Assembly: GCA_017551705.1 (NCBI GenBank)
Contig: JAFZLA010000025.1
Coordinates: 1-51,184 of the forward strand
Direction: 5' to 3'
Length of the DNA: 51,184 nt
Source: Treponema sp.
Lineage (GTDB): Bacteria > Spirochaetota > Spirochaetia > Treponematales > Treponemataceae
The translations under genes were made by a program, and so were the position numbers. Every line of letters begins with the position of its first letter. The first letter of the stretch is position 1. This document shows, piece by piece, positions 29,783 to 39,843 of this stretch. Below the pieces are notes generated by a model. That model was not told where the DNA came from and did not search any database. It saw only the letters and a program-made list of their open reading frames with translations.

Positions 29783-32700
29783 ATGAAGTTCAAGCAGCGT
29801 TATATAAAAATCGGCGTTTGCGTAGTATTTTTCCTTTCTCTCCTTGTGGCTGTAAACAGGCTCTTGCGCCCGCTTTATACCCAAATAGGAACGCAAATCC
29901 AAAAGACAGTTGACTCTTATCGCGAAACCTTCAAGGAAAACGCCGGCTTGCAAATTTCTTACAAGTCCCTCTCACCGTCGATTTTGTCCGGCGTAAGCGT
30001 GAACGGAATTTCTGTCGTCGACGCAAGGAGCGGAATCGAAGTCGCTTCGATCGGCCGTCTCTACTTGGATTATTCTTTGCGCGACATGCTCAAGGGCAAT
30101 TTTTCGGATTGCGTCGAAGGCCTTCTTTTGCGGGACATCGAGATAAAAATTCTCAGCGGCGAGAACGATTTTTGGCTGGCGCAAATTCTCGAAAAAAGAA
30201 AGGCCAGCCAAACCGTCAGCCTTGAGGCAAAGCCTTACAGCGAGCGCTTTAAGGAACTGCTCGAAAAGCTGGACCTTGAAAACGCAAGGATAAAGCTAGG
30301 CTCCGATTTGCGCGTTTACCGCTTGCGCTTTATTTTTAAGTCCGCTTCGCAAACTTTTGAAGCCAACGTTTCAAAGGCTTATGTGGGAGCGAGGGGACAA
30401 AATAAAATTGACGCGAATTTTTCCGGCGGCTTTGAGGCGTCTTTGGGAAAGGAAAAAATTTCGGGCTCGTTGGACTTCTCCGCATTGATTCCTCGCGGCG
30501 TTGAGGGAAGTTCCGCCGTCTTGCGCTTTTCTAACGTGGCCGCGCTCAATTACCGCGCCCGCTTTATTGGTTTCTTGGCGGAATACAGGGCCAAAAAGCT
30601 AAGCTTTAAAATGCTTCCAAGCGCGCGCAACATTTATGCCGAAGCCAGCGTGGATTTGGAAAGCGCGGATTGCGTAGCCAAACTTTTTGCCGACGGCTTC
30701 AACATGTCCAACTTTGTGCAAACCAGCAACGACGACAATTTGACAAAGAGTTTGTTCGCCCTTAATTTTTCTTTGAACGCGTCGGCAAAATATAATTACA
30801 AAAGCGGCGAGTTCGGCTATTCGTCAAACGGCGACATTTTTGTTCCCGCAAATGTAATTCCTTCGCAAAAATTCCAAAGCGACACAATCGTTTCGTATTC
30901 GCTTTACGGCAACGAGAAAAAAATAACCGTTCCGTATTTTAAGACTTCGGGCGAACGCTACAATTTGAGTTTTGAAGGAGCCTTTGATTTTGTTGCCAAG
31001 AGGCCGTCAGGAACTTTGGGAATCGAGTCCTTTGTTCTTCCAAACGGGGGCGAGATTTCTACGGAAATTTTCATAGACGAATACAAGAACGGCTTTATGT
31101 GTTTCGCTCCGCAAGTTTTCTTTGGAGAGAACGTGTTCACCGCCGCGCAGTTTACGATGCTTCCTGCCGACGACTCTTGGAACTGGACATTTGAAGTTTC
31201 GGATTATTCTCATGACGACGAGCCTGGAGTTGTTTCTGTGTTTGGAAGTTATTCTCCTGACACAAAGGCAGCGCAATCGTCGCTTTCTTTTAGCGGAATT
31301 TATCTTGACAGCATTGTAAAGACGGCGGCCTTCTTTGCGGAAGAGAACGTCAAGCCTCTTCTTATGGCGGCGTCAGAGGCCGTCAAGTCTTACGTTTTCT
31401 CATGCGACACTTTCGCTTCCGGCGTCGGCAAGGATTTTTCGTTCAGCGTTCCTTACGCGATTTTGGCCAATACAAGCCGCGACGACCAAATGCTTATTCT
31501 TGAGGCGGACGGAAACGAGCAAACCTTCCAGCTGTCGCGCTTGGAATTTATTTTTGGCGGACAAAAGCTTTTGATGGACGGCCTTGTTGAAAAACTTGCC
31601 GACTCCTCGGAACGCTTGTTGAACGGCCGCTTGGAGTTGAACGGAATCCCGTACACATTCTCAGGTTTGGCCAGCAAGGGCAGGGTAGAAATCAATTCCG
31701 AATACGGAATGCGATTTACGTTAAGGACTGACACTTCGGGCCAAGTTGCCCAATTGGACGGCTCGTTCGAAGCGACAGGCTTCCCGATAAAGATAAACAA
31801 CAACACATTCTCGTTCACGACCGACAGCAGTTTCTCTTACTCGATCGACAAGGGAATCAGGGCCTTGGTTCCGTATTTTGACGGCCGCCTGCTTGAAGGA
31901 ACAAGCTCAATTGATCCCGTCATAACTTTCGCCGCCGACATTGACCAAGGCGGAGCGTATTTTGACAGCGTGACTTATTCGGACAAGGTTTCGACGATGA
32001 ACGGAAGCGGCGTTTTCATCTACCGTTTTGACCAAAATATTTTTGAAAGCGCAGACTTTAGCTTTGACCTGTCCAACGCTTTGACCGAAGAAAAAATTCG
32101 CCTTGAAGGAAATGTCGTCAATTCGTTAAAGACGCCGCTTACTGTCGGATCGCTTTTCTCAGGAACGTTTGTCAAGAATCTCTTGATCACCTCAACATTC
32201 AGCGTAGAGTCGCTCCGCTCCGAGCGCTTCTTTGCCGGCTCCGAAGAAAGCGACACGGTCAACGCCAACATCGTCGCCCAGGGAATGGCAGGAAACCCCT
32301 TTGTGTCGATTGACATTCCAAGCGCCGTTATGACAATCCAAGGAAAGCCGCTTAGATTGTCCGCCCAAGCGATTGTCGAAGACAAGGTGTTCTCAATCCA
32401 AAAGGCTGAGGCCGATTGGGGCGAAAGCAAGATTACAAAAGTTTCGGCCAACTTTGACCAAAAAACTTGGGACGGCGAGTTGACCTTTGACTTAAAGACA
32501 AAACTTTTTGGAAGCTCTGTTTTGGCCAACGCAAAGGCAAAGGTTCAAGCCTTGAGCGAAGTTAATGGCGGTGTTCCAGATTCATTGAACATTGAGTTTG
32601 ACGCGGTTGAAAAGAAAATCGACAAAAAGCGCAACAAGAGCTATCACTTGGGCTTGATGAAAATTCAAAATCAAGTGGTCGTCTCTTCGAGCCCAAACAT

Positions 32701-34252
32701 CGGCTTGAACGGAACCATAACTGACTTTAAGAATTTGGATTTGGAATTGAAGAATTCAATTCCTTTCAACATGAAAATACAAGGAAGCGTGGCAAAAGAC
32801 GACATCAACCTGTCTGTTTCCGACATGCAGATAAACGGCAGGGAACTTGTGGAAACGCTTGGCGTCAGGATAGCGAAAATTTATAAGGGAATCGCGACTG
32901 GCGGATTTATGCTGACAGGCCCTCTTTCAAATCCGAAATTCTACGGACAGATTGACATTCCTGACGCCGAATTCAACTTCCCGAATTTCTTCAAAAAGCG
33001 CGCGTCAACGCCAATGATTTCTCTTTTCTTGGAAGGCTCGCAATTTTATACAGAGCCTACCCGCTGCCATTTGCAAGGCCAGCCGCTCGATGTGACAATA
33101 AACATTCTTATGAATCGTTTGGCTTTGGACAGCCTTGAAGTTAGAGTTCAAACGATTGAAAACAATTTTGTTCCGCTCAACTTGAATCTTTCGGAGATGC
33201 ACGTAAAGGGCGACTTCCTTGCGGACTTGGCCATCGCTTTGGAAAATGACACGATTGGCGTGTCGGGCGAACTTACCGCTAAAAACGCCAACGCAGAATT
33301 TGGCGCGACAAGGTTGAACGAAATCATTTCTGGCCTGGCTCCCGCGGAAGACAACGACGACGATGACGGAATGCCGATTGACGTTGACTTAAGGATCAAG
33401 TCCGCCCAGCGCGTGCAAATATCTTACTCAACATTCTTGCGCGCGGCGCTTGTTCCTGGAACGGAAATCGACGTTTCGTATTCAAGCGAAGACAAGCGCC
33501 TGCTCTTGGACGGCGACGTTCCGATTAGAAGCGGCGAAATTGTCTACTTGAATTCAAGTTTTTATATTAGGGAAGGCGAGATTCACTTTAGAAGCAATGA
33601 GGAAAGCTTTGACCCAAGAGTTTCTGTTTTGGCTGAATGCAAGACCCGCGACGAAAACAGCGAGTCGGTCACAATCACTTTGCAGGTTGACAATCAAAGG
33701 CTCAGCAATTTGAATCCGCGCCTAAGTTCAAGCCCCGCGCGCTCCGAAAGGGAAATTATGGAAATATTGGGCGGCCTTCTTACGTCAAATTCGAACAATG
33801 CGGCCTATTTGGCCCTTGCGACGGGCGATTACGCCTTGCAATCAGTTTTAGTAAGAAGATTGGAAAATGCATTGCGTGATTTCTTTAAATTTGATATATT
33901 CTCTGTAAGGACAATGGTTGTCCAAAACGCCGTTAAACAGAGCGTAAATCGAAATTCTTCCGGTTCGGACAATTTGGCCGGTAACTATTTGGATGGTACA
34001 ACTGTTTATATTGGTAAATACTTTGGCGAAGCGATATTTGCGGACGCGATGTTAAGGCTTGATTACGATAGGAACCGCAGAGGCAGTAACTATACGTATG
34101 ACGGCATTTCGTTTAGGCCTGAATTGGGATTTGAATTGGCGGCTCCTTTCGCTAAGATAAGATGGAGTATGTCGCCTGATTTGGAAAGCATTCGCAACAT
34201 GAAAATTGTTGAGAACACCGCGCTGACTTTGTCATGGAAATTTAGTTTTTAA
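29783..34252 (+). CDS. tamB: TamB-family translocation and assembly module protein
   Basis: A 1489-residue AsmA/TamB-like protein, thought to form a long hydrophobic beta groove across the periplasm for lipid transport or outer-membrane assembly. One N-terminal transmembrane helix (IGVCVVFFLSLLVAVNRLL, residues 11-29) anchors it in the inner membrane. The bulk is beta-rich repeats. The C-terminal 350 residues form the TamB (DUF490) domain, visible as LNEIISGLAPAEDNDDDDGM, the strand-rich GEIVYLNSSFYIREGEIHF and REIMEILGGLLTS near residue 1335. It is immediately upstream of bamA, the order found in spirochaetes. These lack TamA, so TamB is thought to work with BamA. No sequence feature suggests truncation. 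Confidence 0.93.
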   Translation: MKFKQRYIKIGVCVVFFLSLLVAVNRLLRPLYTQIGTQIQKTVDSYRETFKENAGLQISYKSLSPSILSGVSVNGISVVDARSGIEVASIGRLYLDYSLRDMLKGNFSDCVEGLLLRDIEIKILSGENDFWLAQILEKRKASQTVSLEAKPYSERFKELLEKLDLENARIKLGSDLRVYRLRFIFKSASQTFEANVSKAYVGARGQNKIDANFSGGFEASLGKEKISGSLDFSALIPRGVEGSSAVLRFSNVAALNYRARFIGFLAEYRAKKLSFKMLPSARNIYAEASVDLESADCVAKLFADGFNMSNFVQTSNDDNLTKSLFALNFSLNASAKYNYKSGEFGYSSNGDIFVPANVIPSQKFQSDTIVSYSLYGNEKKITVPYFKTSGERYNLSFEGAFDFVAKRPSGTLGIESFVLPNGGEISTEIFIDEYKNGFMCFAPQVFFGENVFTAAQFTMLPADDSWNWTFEVSDYSHDDEPGVVSVFGSYSPDTKAAQSSLSFSGIYLDSIVKTAAFFAEENVKPLLMAASEAVKSYVFSCDTFASGVGKDFSFSVPYAILANTSRDDQMLILEADGNEQTFQLSRLEFIFGGQKLLMDGLVEKLADSSERLLNGRLELNGIPYTFSGLASKGRVEINSEYGMRFTLRTDTSGQVAQLDGSFEATGFPIKINNNTFSFTTDSSFSYSIDKGIRALVPYFDGRLLEGTSSIDPVITFAADIDQGGAYFDSVTYSDKVSTMNGSGVFIYRFDQNIFESADFSFDLSNALTEEKIRLEGNVVNSLKTPLTVGSLFSGTFVKNLLITSTFSVESLRSERFFAGSEESDTVNANIVAQGMAGNPFVSIDIPSAVMTIQGKPLRLSAQAIVEDKVFSIQKAEADWGESKITKVSANFDQKTWDGELTFDLKTKLFGSSVLANAKAKVQALSEVNGGVPDSLNIEFDAVEKKIDKKRNKSYHLGLMKIQNQVVVSSSPNIGLNGTITDFKNLDLELKNSIPFNMKIQGSVAKDDINLSVSDMQINGRELVETLGVRIAKIYKGIATGGFMLTGPLSNPKFYGQIDIPDAEFNFPNFFKKRASTPMISLFLEGSQFYTEPTRCHLQGQPLDVTINILMNRLALDSLEVRVQTIENNFVPLNLNLSEMHVKGDFLADLAIALENDTIGVSGELTAKNANAEFGATRLNEIISGLAPAEDNDDDDGMPIDVDLRIKSAQRVQISYSTFLRAALVPGTEIDVSYSSEDKRLLLDGDVPIRSGEIVYLNSSFYIREGEIHFRSNEESFDPRVSVLAECKTRDENSESVTITLQVDNQRLSNLNPRLSSSPARSEREIMEILGGLLTSNSNNAAYLALATGDYALQSVLVRRLENALRDFFKFDIFSVRTMVVQNAVKQSVNRNSSGSDNLAGNYLDGTTVYIGKYFGEAIFADAMLRLDYDRNRRGSNYTYDGISFRPELGFELAAPFAKIRWSMSPDLESIRNMKIVENTALTLSWKFSF

Positions 34253-34271
34253 AAAAATTGGGGTTTTGATT

Positions 34272-36668
34272 ATGCGCTCTCAGTTAAAAAAATTATTTGT
34301 TCTTTTATTGATAATTTGCTCTTTTTTGTCCTATTCGTATTCACAAGAAAGCGACGATTGGTATTTGGACAAGACGATTTCAAAAATCACTTTTAAAGGC
34401 CTAAAGAGCGTGCGCCAGTCTGACCTTTCGGGTTTGACTTCAAGCTATATCGGACAAAAATTCAATGACTGTTTTTATGACTTGCTCAACCGCTTGGAGG
34501 CCTTGAACTATTTTGACGAGATCGTTCCTGGAGCGACCCATGATTCCGGCAACGGAATGATTCTTGTTTTGACGGTGGTGGAAAAGCCGGTTGTTACTTC
34601 GATAAAATTTAGGGGAAACAAAAAGGTAAGAAATCCGCCGCTTAAGGAAGCGATATCTCTAAAAGTTGGAAATGTTTTTTCCGAAACCGAAGCCTATATG
34701 GACGAACGCGCCATCAGGGACGTTTATCTAGAAAAAGGATTTTCTTCCGCAAAAGTTTCTCATATTTACGAAGAGACGCCTACAGGCATCGCCGTCACTT
34801 TTGTCATCAACGAAGGAAATTCAATTTCTCTTGTCGGCGTCAACTTTGAAGGAAACGCGGCCTTTTCTTCTAAAAAATTAAAGAAGCAGACAAAGTTAAA
34901 GAAAGCGGGAATTTTTACAAAGGGCGCCTTCCAAGAAAGCCAATTGGAAATTGACCGCCAGTTGATTTCAAAATTTTATATGGACCGCGGTTATTTGGAT
35001 TTCCATATTGTGGACATAACTCGCGACATAACTCACAACGAAAAAAAAGACCGCGACGAATTGACAATAACATACTATTTGTATGAAGGCGCCATTTACA
35101 CTTTTGACGGCTTGACCTTTTACGGAAACAAGGTCTTTTCAACCGAGCGCTTGAACTCTCTTGTGACGATCAAAAAGGGAGAAATCTTCAACCAAACAAA
35201 ATTCCAAAGTTCGTTGGCCGGCGTAAGCGACTTGTATTACGAGAACGGCTACACCGAAAACTCCTTCCAGCCTTTGGAAAACCGCGACACCAACGAAAGA
35301 AAAGTTTCATTCGTCTTGAACATCACGGAACGCGACAGAAGCCATGTTGAAAAAATTATTGTCCGCGGAAACGAAAAGACAAAAGACTTTGTAATTTCGC
35401 GCGAAGTTCCTATACAAAGCGGAGACGTTTTCTCAAAGGCAAAAATATCGAGCGGCCTCCGCAACTTGATGAACTTGCAGTACTTCTCGAACGTTGTTCC
35501 GTCGGTTGAGCCTGGAAGCGACGCCAATTTGGTTGACTTGATTATTACTGTAGAAGAGCAGCACACCAATTCAGTTGAATTTGGCGTGACCTTTACGGGC
35601 GTCTCAGACCCCGAAGAATTGCCGTTCTCGCTTTTTGCCAAATGGTCAAACTCCAACCTTTTTGGTTTGGGAAAGACTGTTTCTGCAAGCACGACGCTGG
35701 CCACCACGGAACAGTCGGTGAGCCTTGGATACTCCCAGCGCTGGCTTTGGGACCTTCCGATTGAATGGTCTGAAAGCCTTTCTTTCACGCATTCCAAATC
35801 AAAAGTTTTGCGCATGTATTGGACTGATTCGGCGCTTATTGACAAAACAAATTATTACATGGAGTATGAACGCTGGGCTGTTGACTTTGACCACTCTTTG
35901 GCCTATCGCTGGATGCCGCAATGGGCTATCCTCACTTTGGCCGGCGGTTTGACAAACTCGCTGAGCAACTATATTTACGACGACAGCCTTTACACTCCGC
36001 TTGACATTGGAATCAGCCGCTTTGCCAACAATTGGGGCTTTTCAAATTCAATTTGGGCAAAGTGGTCTATGGACGGCCGCGACATAAACTACGATCCTTC
36101 AAAGGGCTGGTTCTTTAGCCAGCGCTTGGCTTGGTACGGCTTGCTTCCTGTAGAGACAGACTTCTTTATGAGGAGCGACACAAAGCTTGAAGGCTACGCC
36201 ACCTTGTTTGACATTCCCGTCAGCGAAAAGTGGAGCTTCAAGTTGATTTTTGCGGCTTTGACTACAGTTTCGTTCCAAGCGCCCGCTCCCGGTTCGGCTG
36301 TCAGCGAAACTCATAAGCTTTACATAGACGGCATGTTCAACGGACGCGGCTGGACTGACATTTACAACACAGTAAGAGGAAAGGCTCTGTTCAGCCAAAA
36401 CTTGGAGCTTCGATTCCCTGTGGTTCCTAGAATGCTTGCCATTGACGGTTTCTTTGACGCCGCCATGATAGGCAAGGATTTGGGATCCATGCTTACCAGC
36501 GCAAGCCTCAACGACTTTTACTTTAGCTTTGGACCTGACATCCGCGTCCTTATGCCGCAGTTCCCGATACGCATTTTGTTGGCCAACTGCTTTACAGTCA
36601 GGGACGGCCACTTCAAGTGGGGCGACACGTGGAAGTTCGTGCTTTCGTTCAACCTTGTCAACAAATAA
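34272..36668 (+). CDS. bamA: Outer-membrane protein assembly factor BamA
   Basis: Omp85-family barrel that inserts beta-barrel proteins into the outer membrane. From the ATG at 34272 it has 798 residues; a TTG two codons earlier is possible. The signal peptide spans residues 1-22 (FVLLLIICSFLSYSYS). Five POTRA domains follow to about residue 425. They start with ISKITFKGLKSVRQSDL and include SIKFRGNKKVRNPPLKEAI, LVGVNFEGNAAFSSKKL, FDGLTFYGNKVFSTERL and KIIVRGNEKTKDFVISREV. The 16-strand barrel ends in FKWGDTWKFVLSFNLVNK. It is the homologue of the T. pallidum protein Tp92. The gene is 13 bases after tamB and has a skp promoter inside its 3' end. Confidence 0.96.
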   Translation: MRSQLKKLFVLLLIICSFLSYSYSQESDDWYLDKTISKITFKGLKSVRQSDLSGLTSSYIGQKFNDCFYDLLNRLEALNYFDEIVPGATHDSGNGMILVLTVVEKPVVTSIKFRGNKKVRNPPLKEAISLKVGNVFSETEAYMDERAIRDVYLEKGFSSAKVSHIYEETPTGIAVTFVINEGNSISLVGVNFEGNAAFSSKKLKKQTKLKKAGIFTKGAFQESQLEIDRQLISKFYMDRGYLDFHIVDITRDITHNEKKDRDELTITYYLYEGAIYTFDGLTFYGNKVFSTERLNSLVTIKKGEIFNQTKFQSSLAGVSDLYYENGYTENSFQPLENRDTNERKVSFVLNITERDRSHVEKIIVRGNEKTKDFVISREVPIQSGDVFSKAKISSGLRNLMNLQYFSNVVPSVEPGSDANLVDLIITVEEQHTNSVEFGVTFTGVSDPEELPFSLFAKWSNSNLFGLGKTVSASTTLATTEQSVSLGYSQRWLWDLPIEWSESLSFTHSKSKVLRMYWTDSALIDKTNYYMEYERWAVDFDHSLAYRWMPQWAILTLAGGLTNSLSNYIYDDSLYTPLDIGISRFANNWGFSNSIWAKWSMDGRDINYDPSKGWFFSQRLAWYGLLPVETDFFMRSDTKLEGYATLFDIPVSEKWSFKLIFAALTTVSFQAPAPGSAVSETHKLYIDGMFNGRGWTDIYNTVRGKALFSQNLELRFPVVPRMLAIDGFFDAAMIGKDLGSMLTSASLNDFYFSFGPDIRVLMPQFPIRILLANCFTVRDGHFKWGDTWKFVLSFNLVNK

Positions 36669-36683
36669 TTTTTGCGCTATAAT
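36655..36683 (+). promoter_or_regulatory. Internal promoter for skp-mutS
   Basis: TTGTCA (36655-36660) in the last codons of bamA, 17 bases, then TATAAT (36678-36683). The leader would be about 20 bases and contains CAGGAG before the skp ATG at 36710. It would let skp and mutS be made apart from tamB-bamA. Confidence 0.7.
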
Positions 36684-36709
36684 AACCGCCACTCAAACAG
36701 GAGCTTGAA

Positions 36710-37240
36710 ATGAACGTATTTTCTAAGAAAGTTTTGACCTTCGCTTTTTGCCTTTTTGCGGCAGGAACCTTGTTCGCCCAGCAGCATATTACCAACTTTG
36801 GAGTCGTGGACACGACAAAGGTTTACGAGCAGTTTTTCCGCAACTCTTCGGCGGTCAAGGCTTACGAAGAAAAGCGCGCCGCTTTTCAGGAGGAAATCAC
36901 TCGCCGCGCGGACGAGATTCGCGTTTTGCAGACAAAGCTCCAAGAAGCCCAGGACTTGGGAATGGATTCCGACGTTAAAAGCTATCAGGATTCCATTAAA
37001 ATCAAGTCTTCAAGCTTGAAGGCCTATACCCAGCAAAAGAACACCGAGCTCAACAACATCAAGAACAACCTTTCCAACAACAACGAGTTTTACAAGAACC
37101 TCAACCGCACTATCAAAAAGGTGGCCGAAAACGAGGGGCTTTCCATGGTAATCAACTTGCAGCAAAGCAATTCGATTTTGTGGTACAGCCCCGCCGTCGA
37201 CATTACCGACAAAGTGATTGAATCTTTGGAACAGCAGTAA
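36710..37240 (+). CDS. skp: Periplasmic chaperone Skp/OmpH family
   Basis: A 176-residue periplasmic chaperone that holds unfolded outer-membrane proteins on their way to BamA. The signal peptide is residues 1-24 (VLTFAFCLFAAGTLFAQ). The mature protein starts with the short strand NFGVVDTTKVYEQFF, as in OmpH. It then has a long charged coiled coil (about residues 45-135) that would form the tentacle, and returns to the body strand LSMVINLQQSNSILWYSPAVDIT. Length and layout fit the family. AGGAG at 36700-36704 sets the start. Its TAA shares one base with the mutS ATG, so the two are coupled. Confidence 0.93.
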   Translation: MNVFSKKVLTFAFCLFAAGTLFAQQHITNFGVVDTTKVYEQFFRNSSAVKAYEEKRAAFQEEITRRADEIRVLQTKLQEAQDLGMDSDVKSYQDSIKIKSSSLKAYTQQKNTELNNIKNNLSNNNEFYKNLNRTIKKVAENEGLSMVINLQQSNSILWYSPAVDITDKVIESLEQQ

Positions 37241-39843
37241 TGGCCGAACTAACTCCTTTAATGGAGCAATACTACAGCCTAAAGAACCAGCATAAAGACG
37301 AAGTTCTTTTGTTTCGCCTCGGAGATTTTTACGAAATGTTCGACAGCGACGCAAAAGAAGTTTCGCGCCTTATAAACCTTACCCTTACGCACAGGGGCGA
37401 CGCTCCCATGTGCGGCATTCCTTACCACGCCGCCAAAGTTTACATAGCCCGCCTTTTGAGGCTTGGAAAAAAGCTTGCCATTGCAGAGCAAGTCGGAGAG
37501 ATAAGTCCGGGCGGCGGCCTGACCGAGCGCAAGGTTGTCGAAGTGATTACTCCTGGAACGGTTGTCGACGACGACTACCTTGACCGGGGCAGCAACAACT
37601 TTTTGGCAGCTCTTTCTGTGACCAAGGGAAGGGCGGGCTTTGCCTTTGTCGACGTGAGCACCTCGGAATTTTTGGCAACCTCATGGCCCGCTTCAAAAAT
37701 GGCCGAAAATTTTTCAAAGGAATTGGACAGGGCCAGCCCCAAGGAACTTTTGCTTCCCCAGTCCTTGCGCGACAACGCCGACATAAAGCAGGCGCTTGGC
37801 TCTGTGGCCAACCTTTTGGTTTCGTATTATCCTGACTGGCATTTTTCGGCCGAGACGTCTTTTTCACGTCTTACGCGCCAGTTCAAGACAAAAAACTTGG
37901 CTTCGTTTTCGCTTGACCAGTCCAGCCCCGAAGTCGCGCCCGCAGGCTTTTTGCTTGACTATTTGGACAAAACCACCAACGCAGAATTGGCGCACATATC
38001 TGGAATCAAGGTTTACCAAGACAGCGACTATGTTTTGATGGACGACTCGTCAAGGCGCAATTTGGAAATCCTTCAAAATTTGCGCGACGGAACTTCAAAA
38101 TTCACTTTGCTTGAATGCGTAAACTACACTTTGACCGCCATGGGAAACCGCGCTGTCCGCCAATGGCTCAGCTTTCCGCTGGTCGACGTAAAAAAAATCG
38201 CCGCGCGGCAAAACCATGTCAAAATGTTTTTTGAAAACGAAAGCCTTATGTCCCTGTGCCGCGAAAAGCTCGCGCTGATTCTTGACATAGAGCGCTTGGC
38301 AGGCCGAGTGGCGATGCAAAAAGCGCACGCCAAAGACTTGGTGGCGCTTGCGGACAGCCTAAAGGCTTGGCTTGAAATTCAGGCCGAATTGTCCAAGCAT
38401 GACTTTGGCGTGTTTGACGAAAGCGGCGCTCGCTTTATAATCGACTTGATTGGCCGCGCTATTTGCGACGATCCGGCCACTTCGCTTACCGAAGGCCGTA
38501 TGATTCGCGACGGCTACTCAAAAGAGCTTGACCACTTTAAAGAGATTCACGACAACTTTAATAAAATTCTTGACGAATACCTTCTTGAAGAAATTCAAAA
38601 CACTGGAATTCAAAACCTAAAGATAAAGCACAACGGCTTGGCAGGCTATTTTATAGAAGTTACCCGCGGAAAGCTGGACAAAGTTCCAAGCCATTTTATC
38701 ATGCGGCGCGCGTTGACGAACGCAGACCGCTACACAACCGAAAAATTGCAAAACCTTGAGCGCGAGTTGAATGGCGCCAGCGTGAGCATAATCGAGACCG
38801 AGCGCTCTTTGTTCTTGAACGTCCGCTCGCAGCTTGAGCCCTACGTTCCTTATTTGATGAACTTGGCCCGCGCCATAGCCTATGCCGACGTTTCGGCTTC
38901 GTTTGCCTACGCCGCAAAGGTTGGCCGCTGGGTTTTGCCCGTCGTTGACCAAAGCCTGGATTTTGACGTAAAGGCGGGCCGCCATCCGGTTGTGGAGGCG
39001 CATTTGCCGTCGGGCGAATTTGTTCCCAACGACATATCGGTGGAAGCGAAAGGCTCGCCGTCATTCTTGCTCATCACCGGCCCAAACATGGCGGGAAAGT
39101 CAACCTATCTTAGGCAAAGCGCCTTGATTGCCTTGCTGGCCCAAACCGGAAGCTATGTTCCTGCAAGCGCGGCCAAAATCGGTTTTGTCGATAAAATTTT
39201 TTGTCGCGTAGGAGCCAGCGACAATCTTGCTCGCGGCGAATCTACTTTCTTGGTCGAGATGACAGAGACGGCCCGCATTTTGCGCGGCGCGACGGAACGT
39301 TCCCTTGTAATTATGGACGAAGTTGGCCGCGGAACTTCTACCGAAGACGGCCTGTCCATCGCGTGGGCGGTAAGCGAGCATTTGTTGAACGCCCTTAAAT
39401 GCCGCTCGCTTTTTGCCACCCATTACCACGAGCTTACCCGTTTGGAACATTCGGCTATAAAGCTTTTGTGCATGGACGTCAAGGAAACCGACGGCTCTGT
39501 TGTCTTTATGCGAAAGATAAAGGAAGGGGCCAGCGAAAACTCTTACGGAATCCATGTCGCAAGCCTTGCCGACATTCCTCAAAGCGTCATTTACCGCGCG
39601 AGCCAAATTCTAAAACACTTGCAGTCGATGGCCGACCAAAAGCCCTTGCTTGCCCAGGACGTTCCCGCTGTGGAAGAGGCTGCGGCAAAAATCTCCGCGC
39701 AAACGGCGGCCTCCGCTCCCGGCCTTTTTAGCGACGAAGAAATTGTTCTTGACGAAATTTTGAGCGCCGACGTGGACAACCTTACGCCGATGTCCGCTTT
39801 GCAGCTAATCAGCCGTTGGAAAAAAGCCCTAAGCGGAAGGTAG
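37240..39843 (+). CDS. mutS: DNA mismatch repair protein MutS
   Basis: Recognises mismatched bases and starts repair. It has 867 residues, the normal size. The N-terminal mismatch-binding motif is LLFRLGDFYEMFDSDA near residue 25, with the Phe-x-Glu wedge (FYEMF). The ATPase Walker A is ITGPNMAGKST near residue 615. The Walker B region MDEVGRGTSTEDGLSIAWA is near 692, followed by FATHYHELTRL. The C-terminal helix-turn-helix dimer region is ASQILKHLQ. All core motifs are intact. It overlaps the skp stop by one base and runs 15 bases into the convergent end of tsaB. Confidence 0.98.
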   Translation: MAELTPLMEQYYSLKNQHKDEVLLFRLGDFYEMFDSDAKEVSRLINLTLTHRGDAPMCGIPYHAAKVYIARLLRLGKKLAIAEQVGEISPGGGLTERKVVEVITPGTVVDDDYLDRGSNNFLAALSVTKGRAGFAFVDVSTSEFLATSWPASKMAENFSKELDRASPKELLLPQSLRDNADIKQALGSVANLLVSYYPDWHFSAETSFSRLTRQFKTKNLASFSLDQSSPEVAPAGFLLDYLDKTTNAELAHISGIKVYQDSDYVLMDDSSRRNLEILQNLRDGTSKFTLLECVNYTLTAMGNRAVRQWLSFPLVDVKKIAARQNHVKMFFENESLMSLCREKLALILDIERLAGRVAMQKAHAKDLVALADSLKAWLEIQAELSKHDFGVFDESGARFIIDLIGRAICDDPATSLTEGRMIRDGYSKELDHFKEIHDNFNKILDEYLLEEIQNTGIQNLKIKHNGLAGYFIEVTRGKLDKVPSHFIMRRALTNADRYTTEKLQNLERELNGASVSIIETERSLFLNVRSQLEPYVPYLMNLARAIAYADVSASFAYAAKVGRWVLPVVDQSLDFDVKAGRHPVVEAHLPSGEFVPNDISVEAKGSPSFLLITGPNMAGKSTYLRQSALIALLAQTGSYVPASAAKIGFVDKIFCRVGASDNLARGESTFLVEMTETARILRGATERSLVIMDEVGRGTSTEDGLSIAWAVSEHLLNALKCRSLFATHYHELTRLEHSAIKLLCMDVKETDGSVVFMRKIKEGASENSYGIHVASLADIPQSVIYRASQILKHLQSMADQKPLLAQDVPAVEEAAAKISAQTAASAPGLFSDEEIVLDEILSADVDNLTPMSALQLISRWKKALSGR